Origin: Anaerococcus sp.
GTDB taxonomy: Bacteria; Bacillota; Clostridia; Tissierellales; Peptoniphilaceae
DNA length: 64,000 nucleotides
NCBI GenBank assembly: GCA_030532385.1
Contig: JAUNLG010000005.1
Span: 1-64,000, forward strand
Direction of reading: 5' to 3'
Made by a program: the position numbers and the translations under genes. The notes beneath the pieces are model-generated. The model was not told the DNA's origin. It saw only the letters and a list, made by a program, of their open reading frames with translations, and ran no database searches. Position 1 is the first letter of the stretch. Each line of letters opens with the position of its first letter. Shown here piece after piece: positions 19,386-27,337 of the stretch.

Positions 19386-19904
19386 TTAAATTATCTCAGG
19401 TTTTTCATAGCTTTCGCCCTTGGTGTCTACCCTAACTTCCTTCATTATTTGATCTTCTAAAGGCTTATCAGAAAAGTCTGTTTTGCTTTCTGCTATCTTA
19501 TCAACAACATCCATCCCCTCAACCACCTTGCCAAAACCAGCATATTGACCATCTAGGTGAGGGCTATCCTTATGCATTATAAAAAATTGGCTTCCAGCAG
19601 AGTCAGGATCCATAGCTCTTGCCATTGATAAGACTCCCCTTTCATGGTTTAAATTATTTTTATAGCCATTTGCTAAAAATTCTCCCTTGATACTATAGCC
19701 TGGTCCACCAGTTCCCCTGCCATCAGGGTCTCCTCCTTGGATCATAAAGTCTTTTATAACCCTGTGAAAGATCAAACCATCATAAAACCCAGAGTTTGCA
19801 AGGTCTATAAAGTTTCTTACTGTATTTTCAGCTACTGTAGGGTAAAGCTCAGCTCTTATTATATCTCCATTATTCATTTTAAATGTTACAATTGGGTTTT
19901 CCAT
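19386..19904 (-). CDS. Cyclophilin-type peptidyl-prolyl isomerase
   Basis: Cytoplasmic PPIase of 172 residues that catalyses cis-trans isomerisation of prolyl bonds. The cyclophilin core is evident: [44 protein letters not shown] and [19 protein letters not shown], including the catalytic Arg of FHRV. No signal peptide. The start is set at 19904: AAAGGAG lies 7 nt upstream of this ATG and would be inside the gene if the earlier ATG at 19922 were used. Monocistronic; converges with fbp. Confidence 0.94.
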   Translation of the reverse strand: MENPIVTFKMNNGDIIRAELYPTVAENTVRNFIDLANSGFYDGLIFHRVIKDFMIQGGDPDGRGTGGPGYSIKGEFLANGYKNNLNHERGVLSMARAMDPDSAGSQFFIMHKDSPHLDGQYAGFGKVVEGMDVVDKIAESKTDFSDKPLEDQIMKEVRVDTKGESYEKPEII

Positions 19905-20004
19905 TATTCTCTCCTTTTTCATTGTTCTTTTTATTATTTACCCTTATTTTTATCAGAATAATCAAAAGCCTAGGGCTAAAGGCAGAGGTATTATCCATAT
20001 AAAA

Positions 20005-20034
20005 AATCTCCAACAAGAAATCTTGCTGGAGATT
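20005..20034 (-). terminator. Terminator downstream of the transglycosylase gene
   Basis: Stem AATCTCCA/TGGAGATT plus CAAG/CTTG, followed leftwards by U6. It is about 265 nt beyond the stop codon at 20300, so the transcript probably carries the GC-rich repeats as a 3-prime untranslated region. Confidence 0.75.
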
Positions 20035-20147
20035 GTAGTAATTTTTTGTATTTTTATCTTCTATATTGGGAACATTTATTTATATTAGCTTGGTTTTTTA
20101 AATTTTCGATTGGCTTTTTATAGGAAACAGGTCCTTTCCAAACCCTT

Positions 20148-20192
20148 AAGGGCCCACCTTTGGCCCTTAGACCTTATCCCAAGGCCTAAGGT
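20148..20192. other. Two GC-rich hairpins beside the tandem repeats
   Basis: AAGGGCC-7 nt-GGCCCTT (20148-20168) and ACCTTA-10 nt-TAAGGT (20171-20192) lie side by side immediately before the 23-nt repeats. Their GC content stands out in this AT-rich DNA and they lack U-runs, so they are not simple terminators. Confidence 0.65.
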
Positions 20193-20196
20193 GCTT

Positions 20197-20289
20197 GTCC
20201 TTACCAAGCCGGACGGGCTTTCGTCATTAAGCCGGTCGGGCTTGTCCTCACTGAGCCGGACGGGCTGTCCTCACCGAGGCAGACAAGCT
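20197..20289. repeat. Four GC-rich tandem repeats of about 23 nt
   Basis: Units at 20197-20220, 20221-20243, 20244-20266 and 20267-20289 share the core AAGCCGGACGGGCTT, a small palindrome (AGCC...GGCT), joined by GTCCTCAC-like linkers. The last unit is the most divergent. The 23-nt period is not a multiple of three, so a coding repeat is unlikely. They lie just after the stop codon of the leftward SH3/transglycosylase gene. Confidence 0.85.
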
Positions 20290-20299
20290 ATTTTTTTAT

Positions 20300-21151
20300 C
20301 TAATACCAACCATTGTTTGCCCAGAATGCTTGGGCGTTTTCCCATGATCCGTATCTTTGGTATACGTATGCGTCTGCTGCTGCTTCTTGTTCTGCTGGGC
20401 TTGCTCCGTAGGATATTAGGGATGGATTTAGTTGGTATCTTCCGTAGTAGCCTCCAGCTGGGTTATAAGCTGTGTATGATCCACCAGATTCTCTTTGAGC
20501 TATCCATTCTTTTGCCCAGTTTGAGTCTCCTTGGTAGCTTGTTTCTTCTTCTTGGTAGTAATTATTAGCAGGTTCTTCATAGTAGACTTCTTCTTCATAG
20601 TAGTAGTCATTTGCAGGTGCTTGATTATATGAAGTTTGTTGGCTTGTGCTTGTGTTAGCTTGTGGCTTCACTGGTACTTGTTTTGCCCTGTAGCTTTCTA
20701 GAAGATTGTGGTAGATATATCCTACTACTCCATCAACGTCTACTTTTACAAAACCATTTTGTGAGTCTTCTAGGGTTGTTACTGTCTTTCCACTTTCTAG
20801 AACTTCTATTACTTCAGATCCTAGGTTTGGTTCACTTCTAAAGTTTGTTGGGCTAAGAACACTTGTTTCTTTTCTTACATTAAACCAAGGGGTTCCAACA
20901 TAAGCTTCGTTTCCTTCAAAGTTTATCCTAAACCAACCATTTTCTCTACCTAGGATTTCATAAGTCTTATTTTCATCATCTATTAGACCGATGATGTTGT
21001 TAGTTTCTGCTGCAGAAGATCTTACATTTACAGCTCCTGCTACATCCTTATTTATTGTTAAGCTATCTGCCTTAGCCTCTTTTCCTCCTAGGGCGAATAC
21101 TGATGGTATTACTAGGGCTGCTGCTAGGGCATATTTACTAAATTTATTCAT
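20300..21151 (-). CDS. Secreted SH3-domain protein with lytic-transglycosylase-like C-terminus
   Basis: A 283-residue exported protein. A signal peptide (residues 1-29) ends in AKA-DS. Two bacterial SH3-like domains follow (about residues 30-90 and 95-155, the second with NFRSEPNLGSEVIEVLESG), then a Gln/Asn/Tyr/Glu-rich linker (160-205). The C-terminus (210-283) reads WIAQRESGGSYTAYNPAGGYYGRYQL and closes with QAFWANNGWY, the pattern of Rpf/IsaA/SceD-like transglycosylase domains with Glu in RESGG as probable catalyst. Likely cleaves peptidoglycan at the cell surface. Start ATG follows AAGGAG. A perfect palindrome at 21196-21211 lies upstream, and structured repeats lie downstream. Confidence 0.85.
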   Translation of the reverse strand: MNKFSKYALAAALVIPSVFALGGKEAKADSLTINKDVAGAVNVRSSAAETNNIIGLIDDENKTYEILGRENGWFRINFEGNEAYVGTPWFNVRKETSVLSPTNFRSEPNLGSEVIEVLESGKTVTTLEDSQNGFVKVDVDGVVGYIYHNLLESYRAKQVPVKPQANTSTSQQTSYNQAPANDYYYEEEVYYEEPANNYYQEEETSYQGDSNWAKEWIAQRESGGSYTAYNPAGGYYGRYQLNPSLISYGASPAEQEAAADAYVYQRYGSWENAQAFWANNGWY

Positions 21152-21565
21152 TATCTAACTCCTTCTATATATAAAAAATATATTTTTTATTTTCATGTAA
21201 CAATAGTTACAAAATATTAACATTATTTTTCAACTGTTCCTATTGTACCTTTTAATTGTGTGATAATTATGTAGATTTGAGATTTTTATGAAATTTTGTT
21301 AAAGATTGGAATTTAAAGGTTTTCCCCAAGAATTCTAATAAAAAACCTACAGGATTTCTGAAAAATTAGATTAATTTTTATAATTTCACTTATTTTTCTT
21401 CTATTTATTTTCTCCACATCTGTTACTAATGTAATCTTTTCCCTTACTTGTGAAGATTTTTTTATACTTTTTATCAAACTTATATATACTTGTAGAACTT
21501 TGGATTTTATCCTTTCTTATCTTGAAGTATAATCAATTTATAAATTAAATGAAAGTGAGCAAAAA
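21152..21565. other. Divergent intergenic region, transglycosylase / ddl
   Basis: 414 nt of very AT-rich DNA. It contains the palindrome at 21196-21211 and a TATAAT (21528-21533) likely serving ddl, with no good -35. I see no ORF, riboswitch or terminator in the middle part (21212-21520). Confidence 0.6.
21196..21211. promoter_or_regulatory. Perfect 16-nt palindrome upstream of the transglycosylase gene
   Basis: TGTAAC-AATA-GTTACA, 45-60 nt before the start codon. On the coding strand it also reads as TGTAAC-3 nt-TGTTAC, resembling a WalR-type direct repeat but with 3 rather than 5 spacing bases, and as a GlnR/TnrA-like site one base too short. The regulator is therefore unassigned. Confidence 0.5.
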
Positions 21566-22606
21566 ATGATTAACGTCTACGTTTTATGTGGGGGTCCTTC
21601 TAGCGAGCATGATATTGCCCTAAGAAGCGCCCTTAATATTAGCAATAATTTAAATAAAGATAGGTATAAGCTTAGCTTAGTCTATATAGATAAGGAGGGG
21701 AAATTCTCAAGTCCCTTTTCTTCCTACGATCCTTACGATGAATTTTCTCTAGTTAAGGATATTAAGGAAGAAAAGGCCCAGTCTATTGCAAATTTCTTGG
21801 CAAAGATTAACAAAGAGGACTTAAATAAGACTATTATTATACCAGCTATTCATGGTACATATGGAGAAGATGGTACCATCCAAGCCTTCCTTGATACTGT
21901 AGGTCTAAACTATATAGGTAATGGCCTGCTTTCTTCTGCTATTTGCATGGATAAGGTCACTTCTAATGATATTTTTGAGAAGAATAAGTTAAGCCAGGCC
22001 AAGTACCTTTATACAGGTAAGGAGGGGCTAGATGAGAAGTTTGTAGATGCCTGCATAGAAAAAATCGGCCTACCTCTTATTGTAAAACCTTCTGCCAATG
22101 GATCATCTGTTGGTGTATCTAAGGTTACATCCAAAAAAGAGCTAATGGATGCTTGTAAGCTTGCCCTTAAGTATGATAAAAAGGTTTTGGTTGAAGAGTT
22201 GATTGTTGGCCAAGAGATTGAATTTGCTGTTGTTGGTCAAAGGAATCCTGATGTTTCCAAACCTGCAGCCTATATATCAGACCATTCTTTCCTTGACTAT
22301 GATGCCAAATACTTCTCATCTTCTACCAAGGAAGCCTTCCCTTATGACCTTCCTAATGATAAGTTAGAAAAGGCTCAAAACTTTGCCAAGGCATGTTATA
22401 TGGCCTGCGGTTGTGAGGGCTTTGCTAGGGTTGATATTTTCTATGGAGAGGATGAAAAATTATATATAAATGAAATTAATACCTTCCCAGGCTTTACCCC
22501 TACATCTTTTTTTGCTAGACTTTGCATGGATATGTACAAGATAAGCTTTGGTGAAGTTTTGGATGTTTTGATTAATAATGCTTTAGAGAGGTCTAATAAT
22601 GATTGA
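21566..22606 (+). CDS. ddl: D-alanine--D-alanine ligase
   Basis: ATP-grasp enzyme that joins two D-alanines for peptidoglycan precursors. The 346-residue protein shows GGPSSEHDIALRSA at the N-terminus, HGTYGEDGTIQAFLD near residue 95, KPSANGSSVGVSKV near 172 and the metal site INEINTFPGFTPTSFF near 310. FLDYDAKY holds the omega-loop Tyr (Y rather than F), which in the known Ddl family favours D-Ala-D-Ala over D-Ala-D-Lac, i.e. no vancomycin-resistance-type ligase. It overlaps murF by 8 nt and starts after only a weak ribosome binding site. Confidence 0.95.
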   Translation: MINVYVLCGGPSSEHDIALRSALNISNNLNKDRYKLSLVYIDKEGKFSSPFSSYDPYDEFSLVKDIKEEKAQSIANFLAKINKEDLNKTIIIPAIHGTYGEDGTIQAFLDTVGLNYIGNGLLSSAICMDKVTSNDIFEKNKLSQAKYLYTGKEGLDEKFVDACIEKIGLPLIVKPSANGSSVGVSKVTSKKELMDACKLALKYDKKVLVEELIVGQEIEFAVVGQRNPDVSKPAAYISDHSFLDYDAKYFSSSTKEAFPYDLPNDKLEKAQNFAKACYMACGCEGFARVDIFYGEDEKLYINEINTFPGFTPTSFFARLCMDMYKISFGEVLDVLINNALERSNND

Positions 22607-23978
22607 AAGAAGCTTAAGTCAAGTTTGTAGGATGGTTGGAGGAGAAATCTCTGATCCAAAATTTAATGAGTTAATGATTAGAGGAGTCTCAACAGATTCT
22701 AGGACTATAGAAGAAGGAAATTTATACATCCCCCTAGTTGGTCAAGTCTTTGATGGTAGGCTCTTTATTAAGGAAAGTGAAGATAAGAAGGCGGCTGCTT
22801 TTCTTATCGATAAGGATTATAAGATTAAATCCAATATCTCCCTTCCTTATATAAGGGTTGATGATACTCTTAAAGCCTTGCAGGATTTAGCCAGGGCCTA
22901 TAGGAGCGAATTATCCCTTAAGGTAATTGGTATAACTGGATCTAACGGCAAAACTACCAGCAAGGATTTGATCTATGAGGTTTTATCTGAAAAGTATAAG
23001 GTCGAAAAAACCATGGGCAACCTAAATAATGAAATTGGGGTACCCAAAACCATCCTTAGTTTCGATGAGGATAGCCAATATGCTATTGTAGAACTTGGAA
23101 CAGATTCTTTTGGAGACATTTCCCTTACAACATCCATCGCCAGGCCCCATATAGCTATAATCACAAATATTGGAGATAGCCATCTTGAAAGGCTTAAGAG
23201 TAAAGAGGGAATCCTTAAGGCTAAGATGGAAATTGTAGAAGGTCTTGATCCAGACGGAATTTTCATCTACAATAAAGATGATGAGACACTAAAGACTAAG
23301 CTTCCTTCATACGATCTTACACAAAAGATCATAAGCTTTGGCCTAGGAGATGATGCAGATTTTAGGGTTGAGCCAATTGATACCCTGGCCAATATGGTTA
23401 AATTCGCAAAGGATAAGGAAGTTTTCAAAATAAACCTTCTAGGCCGTCACAATATCTACAATGGTGCCCTAGCCCTTCTTATCGGAAATCTTTTAGGCCT
23501 AGATAATAAGCAAATTAAAAGGGGTTTTGATAGGGTTAAGCCTGCCAACAATAGGTCTAGGATAATCCAATTTGAAGGCTTTGATGTCTTAGATGATACT
23601 TATAAGTCCAATCCCCAATCCTTAAGGTCTGGCCTTTTGACTAGCCAAATGCTTGATGGCTATGACCATAAGATTGCAGTTTTGGCAGATATGCTAGAAC
23701 TTGGAGAAAATGAGAAGGCCCTTCACTATCAAATAGGAGAAGACATAGATCCTAAGGTCTTTGAGTATTGCTTGTTTTTTGGAGACCTAACCTATGAAAC
23801 CTATAAGGCCTGCCTTGAAAAATTTCCCAAAAATAGGCTATTTCACTTTGATAGGAAGGATGACCTAATAGATAAGTTAAAGTCCCTTATAAGTAAATCA
23901 AGCCTTGTCTTTGTTAAAGGAAGCCATGGTATGCATATGGAAGAAGTAGTAGATGCTATAAGCAAGTTAAAAGTATGA
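22599..23978 (+). CDS. murF: UDP-MurNAc-tripeptide--D-alanyl-D-alanine ligase
   Basis: Adds the D-Ala-D-Ala product of Ddl to the UDP-MurNAc-tripeptide in the cytoplasm. The 459-residue protein has the Mur ligase ATP loop GITGSNGKTTSKDL near residue 114, the central NNEIGVPKTIL segment and DDTYKSNPQSL near 335, where the Asn-Pro context is typical of MurF. It overlaps ddl by 8 nt, a classic ddl-murF pair that couples supply and use of the dipeptide. The PfkB kinase follows 13 nt later. Confidence 0.96.
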   Translation: MIERSLSQVCRMVGGEISDPKFNELMIRGVSTDSRTIEEGNLYIPLVGQVFDGRLFIKESEDKKAAAFLIDKDYKIKSNISLPYIRVDDTLKALQDLARAYRSELSLKVIGITGSNGKTTSKDLIYEVLSEKYKVEKTMGNLNNEIGVPKTILSFDEDSQYAIVELGTDSFGDISLTTSIARPHIAIITNIGDSHLERLKSKEGILKAKMEIVEGLDPDGIFIYNKDDETLKTKLPSYDLTQKIISFGLGDDADFRVEPIDTLANMVKFAKDKEVFKINLLGRHNIYNGALALLIGNLLGLDNKQIKRGFDRVKPANNRSRIIQFEGFDVLDDTYKSNPQSLRSGLLTSQMLDGYDHKIAVLADMLELGENEKALHYQIGEDIDPKVFEYCLFFGDLTYETYKACLEKFPKNRLFHFDRKDDLIDKLKSLISKSSLVFVKGSHGMHMEEVVDAISKLKV

Positions 23979-23991
23979 TTAAGGAGTTTTT

Positions 23992-24924
23992 ATGATTTAT
24001 ACTGTAACATTAAACCCATCAATCGACCTATTTATAGGAATTGACGAATTAAAACTAGGCTATGTAAATGACATTGTATCAGAAAGGTCCCTACCTGGTG
24101 GTAAGGCTATCAATGTATCAAGGATCCTTCAAGCCTTAAGAATACCAACCATAGCCACAGGCTTTACCGGAGGCTTCCAAGGCAAATTTATCAAAGATTG
24201 GCTAGAAAAAGAAGATATAAGTACCTCCTTTATAGAAATGAGTAAGCCAAACAGGACTAACATCAGGCTCTTTGAAGATGGCAAGGATACAACTATAAAC
24301 TTTCCTGGACCAACTATCAAATCAAAAGAAGTAAATGACCTAGTCTATTACCTATCTAGGGTTAGAGAAGGTGATACAATAATCCTTGGAGGATCAGTTC
24401 CTCCTATGGAAGATCCTATAGATAATGATATCTACCTAAGGTTAGTATCTGTAGCCAAGGCTAATGGGGCAAACTTTGTAGCAGATGTACCAAGTAAGTT
24501 CCTTTTAAATATTGCTAAGGAAAAACCCCTTTTAGTTAAGCCAAATGGCGAAGATATTGAAGAAGCCTTTAATGTAAAGATAGAAAAATTAGAAGATTAT
24601 ATTCCTTATGGTAAAAAACTTATAGAGCTTGGAGCCAAAAATGTAATAATCTCCTATGGATCTCAAGGATCTATGTTCTTTAACAAAAACCACATCTATA
24701 GGTCAAATGAAATCGATGATGGCAGAGAAATCATAAATACCGTAGCTTGTAGGGATTCGATGATAGCAGGATTTATAGGAACTATGGTCCGTGATGGAGA
24801 CCCTATAGAATCCTACAGGGTTTCTATAGCAAGTGCCTCTGCTACAGCCAGGGTCCTTGACCTACCAAAAAGAGAAGAAATAATGAACATGCTCCCACTA
24901 GTGGAAATATTGACAGTTGAATAA
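23992..24924 (+). CDS. PfkB-family sugar-phosphate kinase with altered GAGD motif
   Basis: Resembles 1-phosphofructokinase/tagatose-6-phosphate kinase over its full 310 residues: N-terminal TVTLNPSIDLFI, substrate segment GGKAINVSRIL (residues 36-46), RTNIRLFEDG, GGSVPP and KPNGEDIEEAF. The catalytic motif, normally V-G-A-G-D-S, reads V-A-C-R-D-S (251-256): the catalytic Asp255 is kept, but both anion-hole glycines are replaced by Ala and Arg. The frame is open on both sides. It may be a divergent active kinase, a kinase with changed phosphate donor, or a decaying gene. It follows murF by 13 nt with AAGGAG as ribosome binding site and ends at a strong terminator. No phosphotransferase gene is adjacent. 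Confidence 0.82.
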   Translation: MIYTVTLNPSIDLFIGIDELKLGYVNDIVSERSLPGGKAINVSRILQALRIPTIATGFTGGFQGKFIKDWLEKEDISTSFIEMSKPNRTNIRLFEDGKDTTINFPGPTIKSKEVNDLVYYLSRVREGDTIILGGSVPPMEDPIDNDIYLRLVSVAKANGANFVADVPSKFLLNIAKEKPLLVKPNGEDIEEAFNVKIEKLEDYIPYGKKLIELGAKNVIISYGSQGSMFFNKNHIYRSNEIDDGREIINTVACRDSMIAGFIGTMVRDGDPIESYRVSIASASATARVLDLPKREEIMNMLPLVEILTVE

Positions 24925-24930
24925 AAAAAT

Positions 24931-24962
24931 AAAGCTAGCAGTCTTTAAGCTGCTAGCTTTTT
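24931..24962. terminator. Bidirectional terminator, PfkB kinase / HAD phosphatase
   Basis: Eleven-bp stem AAAGCTAGCAG/CTGCTAGCTTT with an 8-nt loop, flanked by A-run and T-run. The stop of the leftward HAD gene lies inside it. Confidence 0.9.
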
Positions 24963-25672
24963 ATAAGCTTATCAATTAATTGTCCGACAGATTCTACACT
25001 TTGCCTTACTACTTTAAGGACTTCTTTATTATCAACATAATCTAGGGTGTAGGAATTGCTTGTTTCTTTCAGAAATTCTATATCATTATAGTCATCACCA
25101 ATAGCTATAACTTCACCATCATACTTATAATAATCTTTGATTAGGCCAATTCCTGTCTGTTTATTGATATCCTTTCTTACTATATCAACCACTCCCTTAG
25201 ACCTGTGAAATGAAAAATCTTTCTTAAATGAATCCCCAAGCTCACTCGGCCCATAAATAGCCAGGGCAAGGACCCCTTCCTCATAGAAAAGTTCATCTAA
25301 ATTATCTAACTTTCTCTGCTTATCTGTAAATACCACTATATCGTAAGTATCTTTATAGTAGTCAACAAAAGAACCTAATTTTTTAGGATCAATGACCTTT
25401 ATAGCAAGCTGTCTAAGGATCCCATCCTCTCTAACCAAGACATGGGCCCCATTATTAGCTATGATAAAGTCAGGCCTTAACCTCTCCTTAATCAGAGGTT
25501 TAAGACTAAGATAAGCCCTACCTGTAACAATACCAAAGATATGGCCTAGGTCTTGAAAGTCCTTGATAGCTCTTAGGTCCTTGGAAGAAATATCCCCGTC
25601 TATATAAAGAGTCCCATCAAAATCAGATGCTAAAATTTTAGGATCTAGGTTTTTAGAGGTCAATTTTTTCAT
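24953..25672 (-). CDS. Cof-type HAD-superfamily phosphatase
   Basis: Cytoplasmic HAD hydrolase of 239 residues with all four motifs: motif I DFDGTL near residue 18, motif II GIVTGR near 49, motif III Lys in the FHRSKGVVDIV region and motif IV IGDDYNDIEFL near 192. Cof/YidA-type enzymes dephosphorylate sugar phosphates, pyridoxal phosphate or flavin mononucleotide; the substrate cannot be read here. The gene overlaps the upstream deaminase by 20 nt, so they are co-expressed. Confidence 0.88.
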   Translation of the reverse strand: MKKLTSKNLDPKILASDFDGTLYIDGDISSKDLRAIKDFQDLGHIFGIVTGRAYLSLKPLIKERLRPDFIIANNGAHVLVREDGILRQLAIKVIDPKKLGSFVDYYKDTYDIVVFTDKQRKLDNLDELFYEEGVLALAIYGPSELGDSFKKDFSFHRSKGVVDIVRKDINKQTGIGLIKDYYKYDGEVIAIGDDYNDIEFLKETSNSYTLDYVDNKEVLKVVRQSVESVGQLIDKLIKS

Positions 25673-26087
25673 AAGATATCTTATTAGTATCTAAAAGTTT
25701 AAGGGCATAATCATCCACCCTATAAGCTTCATTGTAATAGATTTTTTTAATCCCAGCCTGGATTAGGGCCTTGGTACAATTTAAGCAAGGAAAATGAGTT
25801 ACATAGCAAATAGTATCATCAAGGGCAATCCCTTCCTTGGCGCAATAAAGAATTGCATTCATCTCAGCATGGATTGTAGCAATGCAATGGCCATCCCTCA
25901 TAGTGTGCCCTACATCATCACAGTGGGCATTGCCCCTAATAGACCCATTATAACCTGTAGCAACTATCCTATTTTCTTCATTTACAATTACACAACCCAC
26001 ATAGGCCCTATCACAAGTCCCCCTCATAGCAACAATCTTTGCAAGTTTCATAAAATATTCTTGCCAGCTTAGTCTATCTTTTGCCAT
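25653..26087 (-). CDS. dCMP deaminase / ComEB-family protein
   Basis: Zinc-dependent deaminase of 144 residues that likely converts dCMP to dUMP for thymidylate synthesis. The zinc site is complete: His73-Ala-Glu75 and Pro100-Cys101-x-x-Cys104, plus a second Cys/His cluster (Cys25, His55, Cys56, His61, Cys68) typical of the dCMP deaminase/ComEB group. It lies 8 nt downstream of the ABC permease gene and overlaps the HAD gene, so it may be the penultimate gene of the GntR-ABC operon; function unrelated, position only. Confidence 0.9.
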   Translation of the reverse strand: MAKDRLSWQEYFMKLAKIVAMRGTCDRAYVGCVIVNEENRIVATGYNGSIRGNAHCDDVGHTMRDGHCIATIHAEMNAILYCAKEGIALDDTICYVTHFPCLNCTKALIQAGIKKIYYNEAYRVDDYALKLLDTNKISYEKIDL

Positions 26088-26095
26088 ACTTCCTC

Positions 26096-27337
26096 CTAAA
26101 ATTTAAGTCTTATATTAAATAGCATATCAAAGAACTTGTAGGATATCAACAAGGACACTATATATAAAACTGTGGCTAATATTACATTCTCACTCAAAAA
26201 GAATGATAGGAAAAAGGCTGGAATAATATTAGCAAAGGTAATAACAGCCAAAAACTTGCATATTATGGATATGGGTCTTGAAATAACCATATAACCTGAT
26301 CTTTCAGCAAGGTTTCCCTTTGCTACAACAAGAGCAAGGGCAAAGATAAGTACTGCTATTAGGATAAAGCCCATTATTGACCCATAATCGTGAGTATCTA
26401 GGTTCATAAAGGATACCAGGGTCTTTTTAAAAGGGCTAAGGCCACCTACCCAAGCATAAAATCTTTCTGGAAAGTCAATCTTTATTGTATTATTAAAGCT
26501 TATAGAAAAAAGTTCTATATTATAAATAATAAAGTAGGATCCAAACATTGCAATTATCCCAAGACCCATATGTCCTATAAAATTACCCGCAATAAAGCCT
26601 AAACTTACTGCAATAAGGCTTATAGCTAGCAGGATAAGGACATTCTTTCCAAGCTGCGGATAAATGCTAGTATAATCAATAATATTTGCAAAGCCTGTCC
26701 CCCTTAAGACATAGACTAAGGCTAGGGAATTTATTGCTAAAATCCCCAAAGATAAAACAAAGGTAATCATAGCTTTCATGGCCAAGTCTTCAGTGTTCTT
26801 CCAAGGAAGCATCCTGGTAAATTCATAGATAGGCATAGATTCTTCGATAGAAGTAATCAGGATTGCAAAGATAACTATAAAAAAGGAAATAATAGGCAGT
26901 AGGCTAGCCAAGTGCTCAGATATATCAAGGCCTTTTTCATTTACTCCTGACATAAAATTTGAGTAGATGGAATAATGCATCTCTTTTTCCCACATATCAT
27001 CACTATCCAAGCTATCATAATAATCGCTTACAGCCTCATCAGACATCTTATCTAAGTAGTCACTAGAATAAAAACCATGCTTATTCTTATACCTATAGGC
27101 AAGAATCCTAGTTTCCTTAAGAAATTCTTCATCTATCCTTGGATTTTCTCCAAAATTTTCATTACTTATATCTTCTTTCATGAAATTTAAACTTTTTATG
27201 AAGCTTTCATATTCATATTCTAAAGAATTCTTGCTACCAAAACTTAATATAATAGTAAAAAGTATAATCATAGGTAGCAAAAATAAATAAAACCTCCCCC
27301 ATATAAAGCTTGATAAACTCTTAATCTTATTCATCAC
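26096..27337 (-). CDS. Membrane permease of a GntR-controlled ABC system
   Basis: A 413-residue membrane protein: one N-terminal helix (residues 15-32), a long extracytoplasmic region (33-150) rich in Asp/Glu/Tyr, then about seven further helices. Its middle segment with PIYEFTRMLPWKNTEDLAMKA resembles ABC-2 permeases that act with YtrB-type ATPases. It overlaps the ATPase gene by 11 nt. Substrate unknown; relatives of the Ytr system respond to cell-wall antibiotics. Confidence 0.7.
   Translation of the reverse strand: MMNKIKSLSSFIWGRFYLFLLPMIILFTIILSFGSKNSLEYEYESFIKSLNFMKEDISNENFGENPRIDEEFLKETRILAYRYKNKHGFYSSDYLDKMSDEAVSDYYDSLDSDDMWEKEMHYSIYSNFMSGVNEKGLDISEHLASLLPIISFFIVIFAILITSIEESMPIYEFTRMLPWKNTEDLAMKAMITFVLSLGILAINSLALVYVLRGTGFANIIDYTSIYPQLGKNVLILLAISLIAVSLGFIAGNFIGHMGLGIIAMFGSYFIIYNIELFSISFNNTIKIDFPERFYAWVGGLSPFKKTLVSFMNLDTHDYGSIMGFILIAVLIFALALVVAKGNLAERSGYMVISRPISIICKFLAVITFANIIPAFFLSFFLSENVILATVLYIVSLLISYKFFDMLFNIRLKF

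Noticed and set aside
20197..20289. CRISPR array
   Set aside because: Tandem 23-nt units without unique spacers, only four copies, and no cas genes.
20110..20568. 152-residue plus-strand ORF covering the GC-rich repeats and the antisense of the transglycosylase gene
   Set aside because: Leu/Arg-rich shadow translation, no ribosome binding site, and it lies opposite a well-supported secreted protein.
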